The translations under genes and the position numbers were made by a program. Source: Undaria pinnatifida (Eukaryota > Sar > Phaeophyceae > Laminariales > Alariaceae). Taken from it: a stretch of 64,000 nucleotides of DNA. The stretch is taken from positions 10,475,007 to 10,539,006 of the forward strand of contig JABAKD010000016.1 in assembly GCA_012845835.1 (NCBI GenBank), read 5' to 3'. This document shows, piece after piece, positions 30,320 through 41,049 of this stretch (position 1 is the first letter of the stretch; each line of letters begins with the position of its first letter). Below the pieces are notes generated by a model, which searched no databases, was not told the DNA's origin, and saw only the letters and a list, made by a program, of their open reading frames with translations.

Positions 30320-31345
30320 TTAGATAACTAGTAATACTCTGTATTTAGATAACTCGATATTAAAGCAAAAAAAATACAGAAAAAACGAATAAAAAAATAA
30401 AACAAAAAACCAATTAAAAGAAAAAAAATCAAAGAAGCTTCCAAACAAAAGCACAAAAGTATAAAATATATATAATACCAGGTATATATTATAAAAAACA
30501 AATGAATTAAATGAAAAAATGTGTAAAATATATTTAAAAACTGAAGAATATATGAACAAAAAACAATCAAACAAAAAATATGAAAAAATTAAAAAAAATC
30601 AAAAAAACAAAATTACCAGAATAAAAAAAAATGAACAATGAGTGAAAGAAGAGAAAAATAAAAAATAAAAATAAAAAAGTAAATAAACATATAAAAATGA
30701 CTAAATGAATGAGAAATAAAAACCATATAAAAAATGAATGAATACCTAATAACTGAAAAATAAATTAAGCTATATATATATAAAAAAAATACAAAAGAAA
30801 ATAAATACATGAATAAATAAATCCATAAATAAAAAAAATAAAAAAGTAAACGAATAAATAAATAAACGTAAAAAATTAATGAAAAAATAAATATTAAAAT
30901 TAATGAAAAAATAGAACATATGAAAACATAACCTAATGAGTAAATGAAGGTAAAATAATAATACATATTTTTATATATTTTTCATGAATTTATACCAAGT
31001 AATAAATTGAAAAATGTACATAAGTACACGAAAAAAAAAATGTATGAATGAATGATTATATATACATGAATAAATAAAGAAAACAAAATGAACACACCAA
31101 TAAAAAAAAAAAAAAAAAAAAAAAATGAATAAATAGTTGAATAAATAAGTAAATAAATAAATGAATGAAGAAATGTATATATATATGTAAAAAATAAATA
31201 AAATAAATAAATAAATAAACAAATAAATAAACAAATATATGAACAAATACATATACTATACAGAATGTTGAATGAATTAATAAACAAAGAAATAAATAAA
31301 CTAACCTGAACTAAACTTGAAACTAAACTAAACTAAACTAAACTA
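30320..31345 (+). repeat. A-rich AAATAAATAA microsatellite block
   Basis: About 1 kb in which the plus strand is mostly A with T and very few C or G, built of AAAT, AATA and AAATGAA words. It ends in AAACT repeats (31310-31345). Long frames of Tyr, Phe, Leu and Ile on the minus strand follow from the composition and are not genes. Confidence 0.85.
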
Positions 31346-31544
31346 AAATAGAATATAATATAATGAAATAAGCTACCTACCATACATACGATAGATCTGT
31401 ATTATTGTGAAAACTATAGTAATAAATCATAAAATTGATATGATGTCATATCTAGCTCAAAATTGCCCACCTACATATAGTAAAAATACCAACACCAACC
31501 ACTATAATGGAGAACAACAAAACATATAGACTATATATATGTAA

Positions 31545-32060
31545 CACCCCGCGTATAGCCAACCCCTACATCTATGCGACCTAAAGCCCTCCCCCCCCGC
31601 CCCCGCCCCCCCCCCGCCACATTCCCCCTCCCCCACAAGAAATATTTATAGTTTCCACCCTGCCCCACCCGTGCCCTTCCCCCCTTCCCCCCCCCCCTCC
31701 AACCCCGCTCGCTTTTGATCGTAACCGGGCCCCCACGTCCTTAAAAACTCCCCCCCCCCTCACCGGTTGTTCGACTTACAGGATTCACTTGTTAAACGGA
31801 TACATTTCCCTCCACAGCTGTCAGATTTTGTCCCCCTCAGAAACGGGTTTTATAGTTTCCGCGCACAGACTGACTAACATCACCCTGTTGACCCTGATAG
31901 CTACACTGTAGTTGTAAGGGGAGTCGCCGACCTATATCCTTAATGAGGACACACAACTCGTAATACACGCGATCGGAGTATCACACACAGCTTGCAAAGA
32001 TGAGTTTCGACGAAATCTTCGATCTCACAGCTGGAGTGTATTTTCATCTTTTAGAATATA
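31545..32060 (-). repeat. G-rich inverted repeat, left arm
   Basis: Includes a ~300 bp conserved unit (31763-32060, with CACAGCTGGAGTGTATTTTCAT) and a C-run block (31590-31760). It is the inverted partner of about 34725-35470. A third, solitary copy of the 300 bp unit is at 54474-54775. Confidence 0.75.
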
Positions 32061-33523
32061 TGTCTAATTCGAACTTCGCAGAGACATGTGGGTGACATTA
32101 TATCTCCATACCTAGGCACGTTGGCGGTCCGTTTCTACCGTTTGGGTCGAAACAATGGTGGTGATGAATTTTTTTGTATAGACGTGTTCGTCATCGATCG
32201 GGAAGCCATGAGCAATACGTACGCACGATAGACTACTCTGGATCCCACGTTCTTGGCACTGACTGGGTGATCGGCACCGGCAGTGTCCCCAAGGACGCTC
32301 TTCGCTCATCTCCTGCCGTTGAACAAAACACGGACATATTGCGTAATCGTGGGTTGTGGTTCTCACATTAACTCTAGTCCGTGGTCACAGGACATGCTCT
32401 GATCACTCTGGCGTGGAAAAATACGTTAGGAAAATATAACACAAATAAGAAGTTCACACAATAACTGACTACAGTTAGTATCAAATTGTGACCTCTTCCA
32501 GGTCTTTTCAGGCCACACTCGGCCACGACTCGGGTCCGTTCCGCTTCGGGAGCATAGGCCAAGGCATAGAGGTGAGGACTAGTGCTGGTCAGTAGGGAGC
32601 GCACGTGTGATTACCCCTTTGTATCCGTGCTGAAGGTACTTACTTTCGTTTCAGCCATTGTTCATGTTATACTGCTGCAGCTTGACTTGTTGTTCGAGCA
32701 TTGTTTATGCAAACCGTGGCGAGGGGGGGCGAGGAGGGGAGGGGACATGACGGGACAGGACGGGACGGGGGTTGTGATGATACTTGTTTTACAGTGACTA
32801 TGTTTTACAGATTTCGGTGGGTGGATGGCTGAAGGGGCTAAAACCTCTTGGAGGTCTATGGTGATGCTACTGATGCTTCGCTTGGTAATACTGCGGTAGA
32901 TGTATGCTACCATATCAACAGTAGCAGTGATACTACTGTTGATATCTCGAGTTGATGCTACAAATACTTTCAACAGTTGTAGTGAAAGCGTGTGGTATAC
33001 CAGGTAGAATGCGATTCCTAACGTCATGGAGAGCTACGCTACGTAGCTCTCTCTCTCTACACGGCCGTAGTGGGCAACGACATGAGCTTTGACTATTTAT
33101 GTAATCACGGAGGTATACTATCTGTTTTCGTTGGTACCGATGAGTCGCTTCGTGTAAGTGTGCTAAAGGCGTGCTGTTCTTGAGTCATCCGACAAGAAGA
33201 CCGAACAAAACGCGGACAAATTTTGTAAAACAAACAACTTATAAGGGTCCAGGGTAGATCTCCGCTGAAAGGTTTGACACATAAGACGTTGGTGAAAAAC
33301 AAACAGTGTTGGGGTAAATAAATGCTGCATGTAGATATCCGCTTAAAGGTTTGACACATGAGACGTTGGTGAAAAACAAACAGTGTTGAAGTAAATGCTG
33401 CATGTGTTCGATGGCACATACAGCTTCTCCTTTGGAACACTTGCGATGCTTGAAGAAATGCTCGCCGGCATGTCCTCGCCGCGTTGATATCACCGCGGCA
33501 CGTTCTACGCTTCGACCGCGTGC
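32061..33523. other. Interior of the inverted-repeat block
   Basis: No convincing gene. A perfect 13 bp stem with an 8-base loop is at 32912-32945. A 77 bp tandem duplication (GGTTTGACACAT units at 33271 and 33348) lies at about 33255-33409. A G-rich stretch (GGGGCGAGGAGGGGAGG) is at 32725-32770. Confidence 0.5.
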
Positions 33524-34003
33524 TCATAACGCACGCTTCAACTTTTGTACGTACAGGTGTTCGAGGTATGTCTGCTGATCTGCTTCGCTGTCCTGTCGTT
33601 TGGGAGCTGGATTTCCGGCCGCCGCGGCCGCCATGTCCCCGCCCCCCTCCACGAGCAAGCTAGCAAGTCCCTCGGCAATTTCGTTGTCGTCAAGTATGCG
33701 ACAACTGCCGCCATCAGGCAAGGTCTCCCCACCGCGACAGGCTCTAGAGCGAAACGCAGGGAGAAGGCCTACGTCTTCGGGGTCAGCACCCAACCCGGGG
33801 CGGACGAAGACATCGAGAATGGCGCTAGCGCGCCCAGCCCCCCCACCCTCCCCCTTCCAACCATTGATGAAGTGCTGCAGAACAGTGTGCGAGGGTTCCG
33901 CGAGAAATGGTGGCCGACCCGTTACACGGCTACCGCTAACGAAGACGTTTGTGCCATCGAGATGGAGGGCGACTTTGAGGGTATCGAGGGTCGTGGAATG
34001 CAC
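33524..34003 (-). CDS. Hypothetical protein within the inverted-repeat block
   Basis: 159 codons. The composition is protein-like: MHSTTLDTLKVALHLDGT, an EGLASLLVEGGGD stretch and an acidic tail. It matches no family that I recognise. The plus strand is also open here, so the coding direction is not certain. It sits midway between the arms of the inverted repeat, where a transposon gene would be expected, but no DDE or HUH motif is visible. It could be one exon of a larger gene. Confidence 0.3.
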   Translation of the reverse strand: MHSTTLDTLKVALHLDGTNVFVSGSRVTGRPPFLAEPSHTVLQHFINGWKGEGGGAGRASAILDVFVRPGLGADPEDVGLLPAFRSRACRGGETLPDGGSCRILDDNEIAEGLASLLVEGGGDMAAAAAGNPAPKRQDSEADQQTYLEHLYVQKLKRAL

Positions 34004-34724
34004 CCGGAAGCAAAGGTGTGAGGCACGGCACGTGGGATGCGTGATTATATTCCTTTCCCTCCTCCCCTCCTCTCCCGTTCCACCCCTCCCTCGTTCCCCC
34101 GCTTCCCCGCTCCCACTCCCTTCCTCAATCTGTCCCCTTCTCCTTTTATCCCCTCTTTCTTCGTGCCGGCCGAGTTTTGTTTTTTTTCGTCAAAATATTC
34201 CATTTTCTAGTTATCTCCTCCGTTTTGGGGTCGCGTTGTAACTGATATCGTCGTTTCGCCGATAGGCTGTATCTTGGTATGGCCATAAACCACTATGGGC
34301 CTACCAGAAACAGGAATAATTCGGTTCATAAACTCAAGCAAGGAGCCATCCCACGAAAGGGGTGCAGCAGAAGATTCTGAGAATTTTCTGAGCTCCTAAC
34401 ATGAGGATTTTGCTCAAACTCTTACCCGACCGAAACAAGCCTTCGAAGGCCTTCTTTCCAGCAACACGCCCAAGCTTCTATGCCTTGATCCCAGACCAAA
34501 TCATACTCGAAACTTTACTAGAATCACCGGAACTTCCTCATATGAGTGGAGCTCAACCGACCAGAAACCTTTAGGCTCAACAAGTGAAACCCCTTTCGTG
34601 GGATGACCCGGAAAAAGCATCACAGACAGTGTGAAATAGGCCATCTAAAAAAAACCGTAAGAAGAGGATTAGTGAGAGACAGCTCAGCCAAAACTATCCC
34701 AGTTAGAAACTGAGCATTATTATA
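34004..34724. other. No recognisable feature
   Basis: The first 150 bp are CT-rich (CCCTCC words). The rest has no repeat or frame that I can support. Confidence 0.4.
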
Positions 34725-35950
34725 AAAAATGAAAATACACTCCAGCTGTGAGATCGAAGATTTCGTCGAAACTCATCTTTCTTTGCAAGCTGTGTGTGAT
34801 ACTCCGATCGCGCGCATTACGAGTTGTGTGTCCTCATTAAGGATATAGGTCGGCGACTCCCCTTACAACTACAGTGTAGCTATCAGGGTCAACAGGATGA
34901 TTTTAGTCAGTCTGTGCGCAGAAACAATAAAACCCGTTTCTGAGGGGGACAAAATCTGACAGCTGTGAAGGGAAATGTATCCTTTTATCAAGTGAATCTT
35001 GTAAGTCGAATAACCGGTGAGGGGGGTAGGGCGGAGTTTTGAAGGACGTGGGGGCCTGGTTTTGATCAAAAGCGAGCGGGTTTGGAGGGAGGGGGGGGGG
35101 GGGGGGAGAGGGGGCAATTTCTGCATGTAAGCTATAAATCCTTTCGAGGGGATAAATCTGACGGTTTTCGCACCAGTTTATTATTGACGGGGGGGGGGGG
35201 GGGGTTGGGGCGGGGGGGGGGGGGGCGTGTGGGGCAGCTCAATATGTGCCTGGAAACTATACATTATTTTGAGGGGATAAATGTGACGGTTTTGGAAATA
35301 ATGCATCAGTTTATCATGTATATCCTGGGGTAAGTCGTACAATCAGTGAGTAAAGAGAGGGTGGAGTGTTCGAGGGGGTGGGGTTGGGATGGGTTGGGGG
35401 GGAGGTGGGGGGTGGGGGCGGGGGGGGGGGGGAAGGAAGGGCTTTAGGTGAGGGGTTTGTTATACGTGTGGTGCTAGGTCTAGGCGATGGTGCGGGTGAT
35501 GGGGAAGAAGGGGGCGTTCGAGGCGGGGGGGGGGGGACACAGCGGCATGGATGGCTCTCGAAAGATACTGAGGTGATATCCTGTGCATGAAGTGTTTATT
35601 AATGTGGCGGATTTCGATATTTGGTGGGGCGTTTGAGTAAGGGAGAGCAAGAGGGGGGGGGTGGGGGGGGAGATTTTTTAGGAGGTTTAGGTCACAAATA
35701 ATATTCAAATACACTTCGGCTGTGAGATCAAATATATGTAGCAGCTTGTTATACGCGTGGTGCTAGGTCTAGGCGATCGTGCAGGTGGTTGGAAAAGAGG
35801 GGGCGTTGGAGGGGGGGGGGGGGGGGGAGAATTGAAAACTTCGTCATGGATGGTCAGAAAGATAATGACGTGATATCAACTGCGTATAGGTGTTTATTAC
35901 TCAGGCCGATTTTGATTGTGAGTGGGGCGTTTGGACAAACTAGGCGGAAG
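34725..35950 (+). repeat. G-rich inverted repeat, right arm, with G-run minisatellite
   Basis: 34725-35025 is the 300 bp unit (inverted partner of 31763-32060). Beyond it are G-runs of 8-20 bases (35090, 35190, 35420, 35530, 35810) separated by related spacers. A ~290 bp unit with GTGGTGCTAGGTCTAGGCGAT is repeated at 35470 and 35758. These G-runs are strong quadruplex candidates. Confidence 0.75.
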
Positions 35951-36119
35951 GCATTATTGTTGAGGGGTGGCGCTAAGGTATTTTGATTTTTCAGAAATGC
36001 TGCACAGCGGCGGGTGCTATACTAAGTCTTACCATATAGCAGTCTATGCTCAAGGTCGGTGAGTGAGACCAAAACTAAGAGTGAGGATTTTTTTTATACC
36101 CCCATTTTTTTATTTGTTT

Positions 36120-36430
36120 TTTGCACACACACATCTTCTTTCCAGCTTCTGGACAAGCCGTGGTCACAGGTGTCGTACTTACCCCCCCCCAGGTTCTTCC
36201 CTTCAATTTCTTCGCGCGTAGGGTTCAGCAATCCCACTGCTCGTCGGTTTTTCATCGAGTTTTGCTAACTCACGCTCTCGCGCTTTTCGCAAGTCAATTT
36301 GTGCACAAGAAAAAGTCCCCACGAATTTATAAGAGTGTATGCACTCGGGGGGATTCGAACTCACGAAACTGACCTATACCAGACTCGAGGATAATCTGAC
36401 ACGCCACCGGGGCGACCGGTTGTATTACAA
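36120..36430 (-). repeat. SINE-like dispersed repeat, copy 2
   Basis: The inverted match to about 240-540. On the minus strand GAGTTCGAATCC is the B-box-like word, followed by GAGTGC, a CGTGGGGAC word and a worn AGTTAGCAAAACTCGATGA. The similarity continues to about 36130 (CACGGCTTGTCCAGAAGCT). No complete tRNA fold is seen. Confidence 0.45.
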
Positions 36431-36612
36431 TAACCTGTCGAGGTTAGGCGGCGTGCTCCAGTGGCTGAGTGCCTCGCTCGAAACAGCGCTTTAACGTAAG
36501 TTGTTGGCGCACGGTAACAAGAAACTCCACGGCGGTGTACCTTAAATCGCGAAATCAAACGGCAACAAACCTAATGACTCGCATACAAACAAAAGGGTAG
36601 CCACTCGCGCGA

Positions 36613-36948
36613 ATGGCCGTGAGGCTCGCAAAGCTACCCCGTACCGTATGGTTGATCACTGTCGTTTCCGCCTTGCTTCAGGCAGGTTTGCCTTGCTTTA
36701 CCCCAACTTGTCGAGCCCAGGCTTTATACGCGACAACTCGACCTTGTCTATTGACTATTGACTTACGCGTGCTTGGTATGTTAAGGAAGCTGCCGAATCA
36801 TGCATTGTCCAACCGAGATGCCTATAAAATCGATTGGTGCGAGAATGGAAACAACAACTGGCGAACTTGTTCGTGCCCTGAAGACACAGCATATACTCAC
36901 ACCCCAGACGCAAACAAAGCAGCATTGTTAGCCACGCGTATAGTATAG
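36613..36948 (+). CDS. Hypothetical small protein with signal-like N-terminus
   Basis: A 111-codon frame. The first ~28 residues (MAVRLAKLPRTVWLITVVS and on) form a basic-then-hydrophobic segment like a signal peptide, followed by a Cys-containing region (CENGNNNWRTCSC). I know no family with this pattern. There is no promoter evidence, and chance cannot be ruled out. Confidence 0.2.
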   Translation: MAVRLAKLPRTVWLITVVSALLQAGLPCFTPTCRAQALYATTRPCLLTIDLRVLGMLRKLPNHALSNRDAYKIDWCENGNNNWRTCSCPEDTAYTHTPDANKAALLATRIV

Positions 36949-37419
36949 TCTGTTATACTAGCCCCTTTGGAGCCCTCGCTTTCCTTAATAAAATACTTGG
37001 TATTGGTGGGGGATCCATTTCATGTTTCAAAGGTAACTAGTCGATCACGATCCTCAGGCGTTCCTTGAGCACTCCTTTACTGCTGCCGCGTGTACGTGTC
37101 TTCCACCTCTTCTCCGTTTGGTCGGAATTGACATTCACTACTTTCGCTCGCTCCGCAGGCTTTCCTCGACAACCACGTCTACCGCCGCCCCTCCCCTCGC
37201 AGCATCAGCCGCACACACCTTGCGGTATAACAACACATCTGCTTTCTTCCGCCGCCATCCGCAGCCAACGCCGCCGACTCCTCCCCTTCCAGTATTAGTC
37301 GCATATGCGCTGCGTTTGAAGAAGAGATCTGTTTCCTTCCGTCGCCATCGACGACCAATGTCACCACCGCGTCGTTCAACTCTGCGGCTAAAGAGGCTAC
37401 CGGGCCCGCCCGCGCAGGC

Positions 37420-37917
37420 ATGCGGGACGACGACATGGCGAGGTCCATTACCGAAGAAGTTATTGCCTCTCTTGCTTCGTCCACACCGATGGTCTTGAGG
37501 CCCAAGCGGCTTTTCAAGTATCTCGCATTGGTGGGAGAGGAGGATCCAGAGGCTGTTCTCTCACGGGTCGAGTCTAATTTTCCGCTCTGTCAGGAATTGG
37601 CGATAGAGTCGGCGTCGGCGGACATGGAGCCCGTTAGTCTTAGTCTTCCCGGCGGGATTCCCGGAGGAGAGCTAAAAGTAAGCGAGCCCGGATACGAAAG
37701 CGATGGTGAAGATGATGACGATGACCACGCCCGGTCCAGTATCTTGATCACTGACGGTCTTTCTGTCAGATTCGAGCGAACAGTACATCAGCAGCAGAAG
37801 GAGGAGGAGGATGAGGGAGAGGAGGAAGAGGAGGATGTGAAACGACATATAGACCATCAGTCTGGCTGGCGGGGTGACTATAGGAAGGCGAAGCGCAATC
37901 GGGCCCAACCACGGTGA
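37420..37917 (+). CDS. Hypothetical acidic protein or exon
   Basis: 165 codons from the first ATG. The same frame is open from about 37229, with no ATG further upstream. The N-terminal half (EEVIASLASS, RPKRLFKYLALVGEED) looks like ordered protein. The C-terminal half is acidic (DGEDDDDDH, EEEDEGEEEEE) and merges into the purine-rich tract downstream. The upstream extension overlaps an 84 bp tandem duplication (37176-37344). It may be an exon, since a CCGCAG acceptor-like site lies at about 37155, but the frame there is closed. Confidence 0.25.
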   Translation: MRDDDMARSITEEVIASLASSTPMVLRPKRLFKYLALVGEEDPEAVLSRVESNFPLCQELAIESASADMEPVSLSLPGGIPGGELKVSEPGYESDGEDDDDDHARSSILITDGLSVRFERTVHQQQKEEEDEGEEEEEDVKRHIDHQSGWRGDYRKAKRNRAQPR

Positions 37918-38640
37918 CGACGCCAACGACACGCGATATGTCAGCAGTAATAGATTCGCTGTCCTGATTGAATCGAGTAAGGAAGAGGAGGAATGAGGAT
38001 GGAAGTAACGAGGAAGGGCAGGAGGAATATCGGCAGGAGGAGAAGCAGGCCGAGCAAAGGAATGAGGGGATGGATGGGATGAGGAGGAGGGGGATGAAGA
38101 AGAGATAGAGGAGGAGGCAGAGACGACGGATGAGACGGAGGCGATGAGAATGGAGGAGAAGGAGGAGGCAGAGACGTAGGATGAGACGGAGGCGAAGATG
38201 GTGGAGACGGAAGACGACGAGTCGCAGGATATGCAGGAGAGATGGAACGAGATGGAGGAGGAGTGGGGGGGGCTGGAGGAGTGGATAGAGGAAGAGGAGG
38301 GCAGGTGGTGAGGAGGAGGATAGCTCGTCGTTGTTTTTGCCGGTTCCGGCTCCGGCCGTGAAGGCGTCGGACGGAGAAGAGCCTGGCTGACGGGGTGATC
38401 GAAGCAGAAGACGAATGGGTCAAACAAAGGCGACGCCGACGCCGACGTAGATGTCCTGTCCGGCAGCTCGCACGTCGACAGTCTCTTGCGAGGTTCGAGC
38501 GAGCACGAGGAGAAGGAGGAGGAAGAGCAGGGGGAGCAGGATGAGCAGGATCAAAAGGAGTAAGAAATGGACGTGGTGATGGAGATGGAGGAGTACCAGA
38601 AGTATCAGTAGCAGGGGCACGAAGCGCACGTTTGGAGTTA
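37790..38640 (+). repeat. Purine-rich GAGGAGG tract
   Basis: Long stretches of the plus strand are almost all G and A (37795-37840, 37975-38330, 38500-38560), built from GAG, GGA and GAT triplets. A 51 bp unit (AGGCAGAGACG) is duplicated at 38115 and 38166. Strand-asymmetric purine tracts can form triplex DNA. The Ser/Pro-rich minus-strand frames are by-products. Confidence 0.7.
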
Positions 38641-40099
38641 GCCCATACGGCCGGATATTCAACCTAATATGTTTGTTTGTTGTATTGTAGGTATATGTAT
38701 GCCGTTTAGTATATGACAAGCGCTGATTGATCGACCGTATGCCCCGGGTAGGGGGGGGCGTATTGGAATGGTGCGATGGGGTTGCGGTTGTGGCTTTGTT
38801 GTTCCCATTATAGCACGAATACACAGGAGTGTGTGCATCATCTCGTTTCTGTACCATAGCACCTTGATGTTGTTTTTGTTCATCTACCTGGCCTGGCTCC
38901 TACATATATTCTATTTGTGTAGTGTACCACTGTGCGTATGGCAGGATGGGGTTTTGTAACACAGAACGCTGTGTTTTTTCCGCGTTTTTAAGTTCCAGTA
39001 CGCCTACTTCTGTACTGATGATACTGCATTTATATTTGTAGGGTAGCTGTTTTCCTCGTTTTCATTTTCGTTATTGTTTACGGTGAACCCGCCACATCAG
39101 CTAGCTGTGAGTTTATCCAAACTGATCAAAACACAGCATTTTTTCCTAGCTGATTGCATGCAAATTATATTGCCTGTACTGTGTCCCAGTGAGTAGCGCA
39201 TCCCTTGCGCGCAGATGTCAACCGTTAGAAACGCACTCTGGTACGTACTACTCCTGGTATAGCTGTACGTAGTCCACGTGTATATGCCTAGAACCAGGGA
39301 TTGTTGCAAAATGGACTAGAGAGGGAGTATACCGGAGGGAATGCTAAAGAGCGCGGCGTCGCGATGGATCAGCTTAATTAGGATAACGAAATTAATCCCT
39401 TCGTTCAAAATGGCAAATGAAGCTTCAACCGATATTTGTTTTACTTTTGAGGGCACAAAGGCCAATGGGTAGTGACGCGATAAAAGAAATTATTTGTTTA
39501 ACACGACAGGAGGGTTAACCTGGTATGTATCATTACTTTTGAGGTCATTGAGGCCATTTTTCATGTATGAACCTTTCATTTGGGAAGCACAACATGTACT
39601 GATGGCTACCACTCATGCTGCGGTGAGCAGACAGAGTCATAGCAATCATCTGTGTACTTCGAACCTTCATTTGTTCAGGACGTAGCCCACAAAATACCAC
39701 TCGAGACCAATATTTTAAAACCGAGTTCGGTCGTTCGTGCTATTCACCTTCAATTCACAAGGAGGGGTAATCCTTGGCGTTTGCTCTCGGCATTCTCGAC
39801 CCCGGACACCGTGAGACGCAAACCATCGCCTCCGTTGGCTTATCTCATCACGTTACGGGGCCTCCCCGGGTGTCCGTCTTTGTAGCGCCGGTTGTGTCTA
39901 GTGGTGTAGTATAATCGGCGTCGGCCTTCTCTCGGGGAGCTATGTCCTTCTCTAAACAGTTTTGAATGGAATATACAACCTCGAAGCCGTGTTTTACTAG
40001 CACGACAGTTGATTTCGACTCGAGCACCTAGTAAAGAGGATACCCCGTGCCAATCACCCGACTGGGCGACACTGGGTTGGCGCGGCTTGGTCAGCAACA
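38641..40099. other. No supported gene
   Basis: Short frames only. A TTTTCCGCGTTTTT-type word and several TTGTTT runs are present, but I see no repeat family or motif. Confidence 0.4.
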
Positions 40100-40332
40100 C
40101 AAATCGAATATTCATAATCATGATCATTGCCATTGTCATCCTGGTCATCATCGTTATCATCATCATGGTCATCATCATGGTCATCATCATGATCATCGTC
40201 GTCACCATCGCCATAATCACCATCGTCATCATCGTCCTCGTCATCATCATCATCATCATCAGCCTTTTCAGGATCAATATCCCAGTCACTATTATCATCA
40301 CAATCATCATCATCGTCGTCATCGCCGTCCAT
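40100..40332 (+). repeat. ATC/GTC trinucleotide microsatellite
   Basis: An imperfect (ATC/GTC)n run of about 220 bp. It opens frames of poly-Ile/Val, poly-His and, on the minus strand, poly-Asp. The poly-Asp frame would suit an acidic protein tail, but no ordered sequence adjoins it. Confidence 0.8.
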
Positions 40333-41049
40333 TAAGCCAATTTCCCCCCCAACGTGTGTCAGGACATGATTTTTTCCTTTATACGACGAAGACCGAATGC
40401 ACTACTGGTAGGCCCTTTTTGATGTTCGTAAAGCGAAAGCCGACAAAAAAGAGGGTACTGCATCGAGCACGACCCTCGCCCACAGGATTGTTTTGTGTGC
40501 AAAACACCAGAAAACAAAGCAACAGACATTGCGATGTTTATTGTGTTTGATAGAGAGAATGAAGCACGTCTGTTTCGGGAATCGAGATCTCAGGGGATTG
40601 TAGAAAAAGGCAAACGAGACCCTAGGACCGGTGTCGGTTGCAGCTAGTTGCGCGCAGGCTAGCAGGGGAACGCCGAGCCCGAGCGAGTTGGGACGTTTGC
40701 TGATAACGTGGGCAGACATGAGGTAGTTACCAGATAGGCCAACCAAGCCAGGAATTCGAGTATTTTATTTCCCACCCGCCTGCCCCTATATTTTATTTCG
40801 AATGGGGGAGGGGGGAGGGGGGGAGCCGGGGTTCCACGTACATTTATATATATATGTTGTTGGTGTATTCTCATCCGTGCACTCAGCGCGAATGGTGACC
40901 TGAGTGGTCACCGACATAATCTGGACAGAACATTGCTCTACAAACGCCTTTTCTGGATAATAACTTCCCGTCCGTTCATCCGACAACGATGTCCGCTAGC
41001 AGGTCGGTAATTTTGCCGACTTCCTCTCCGTGGCGTCAAACCATTTCCA
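40333..41049. other. No recognisable feature
   Basis: It includes a G-rich run at 40803-40830 and TATATATATG at 40847. No gene is supported. Confidence 0.4.

Noticed and set aside
30613-31287. Hydrophobic membrane proteins on the minus strand
   Set aside because: Tyr/Phe/Ile/Leu runs are the direct translation of an AAAT-rich microsatellite.
37672-38427. A 251-residue Ser/Pro-rich minus-strand protein
   Set aside because: It is the complement of the GAGGAGG tract; low complexity with no domain.
40054-40335. Poly-Asp or poly-Ile/Val proteins
   Set aside because: They are translations of an ATC/GTC microsatellite without adjoining ordered sequence.
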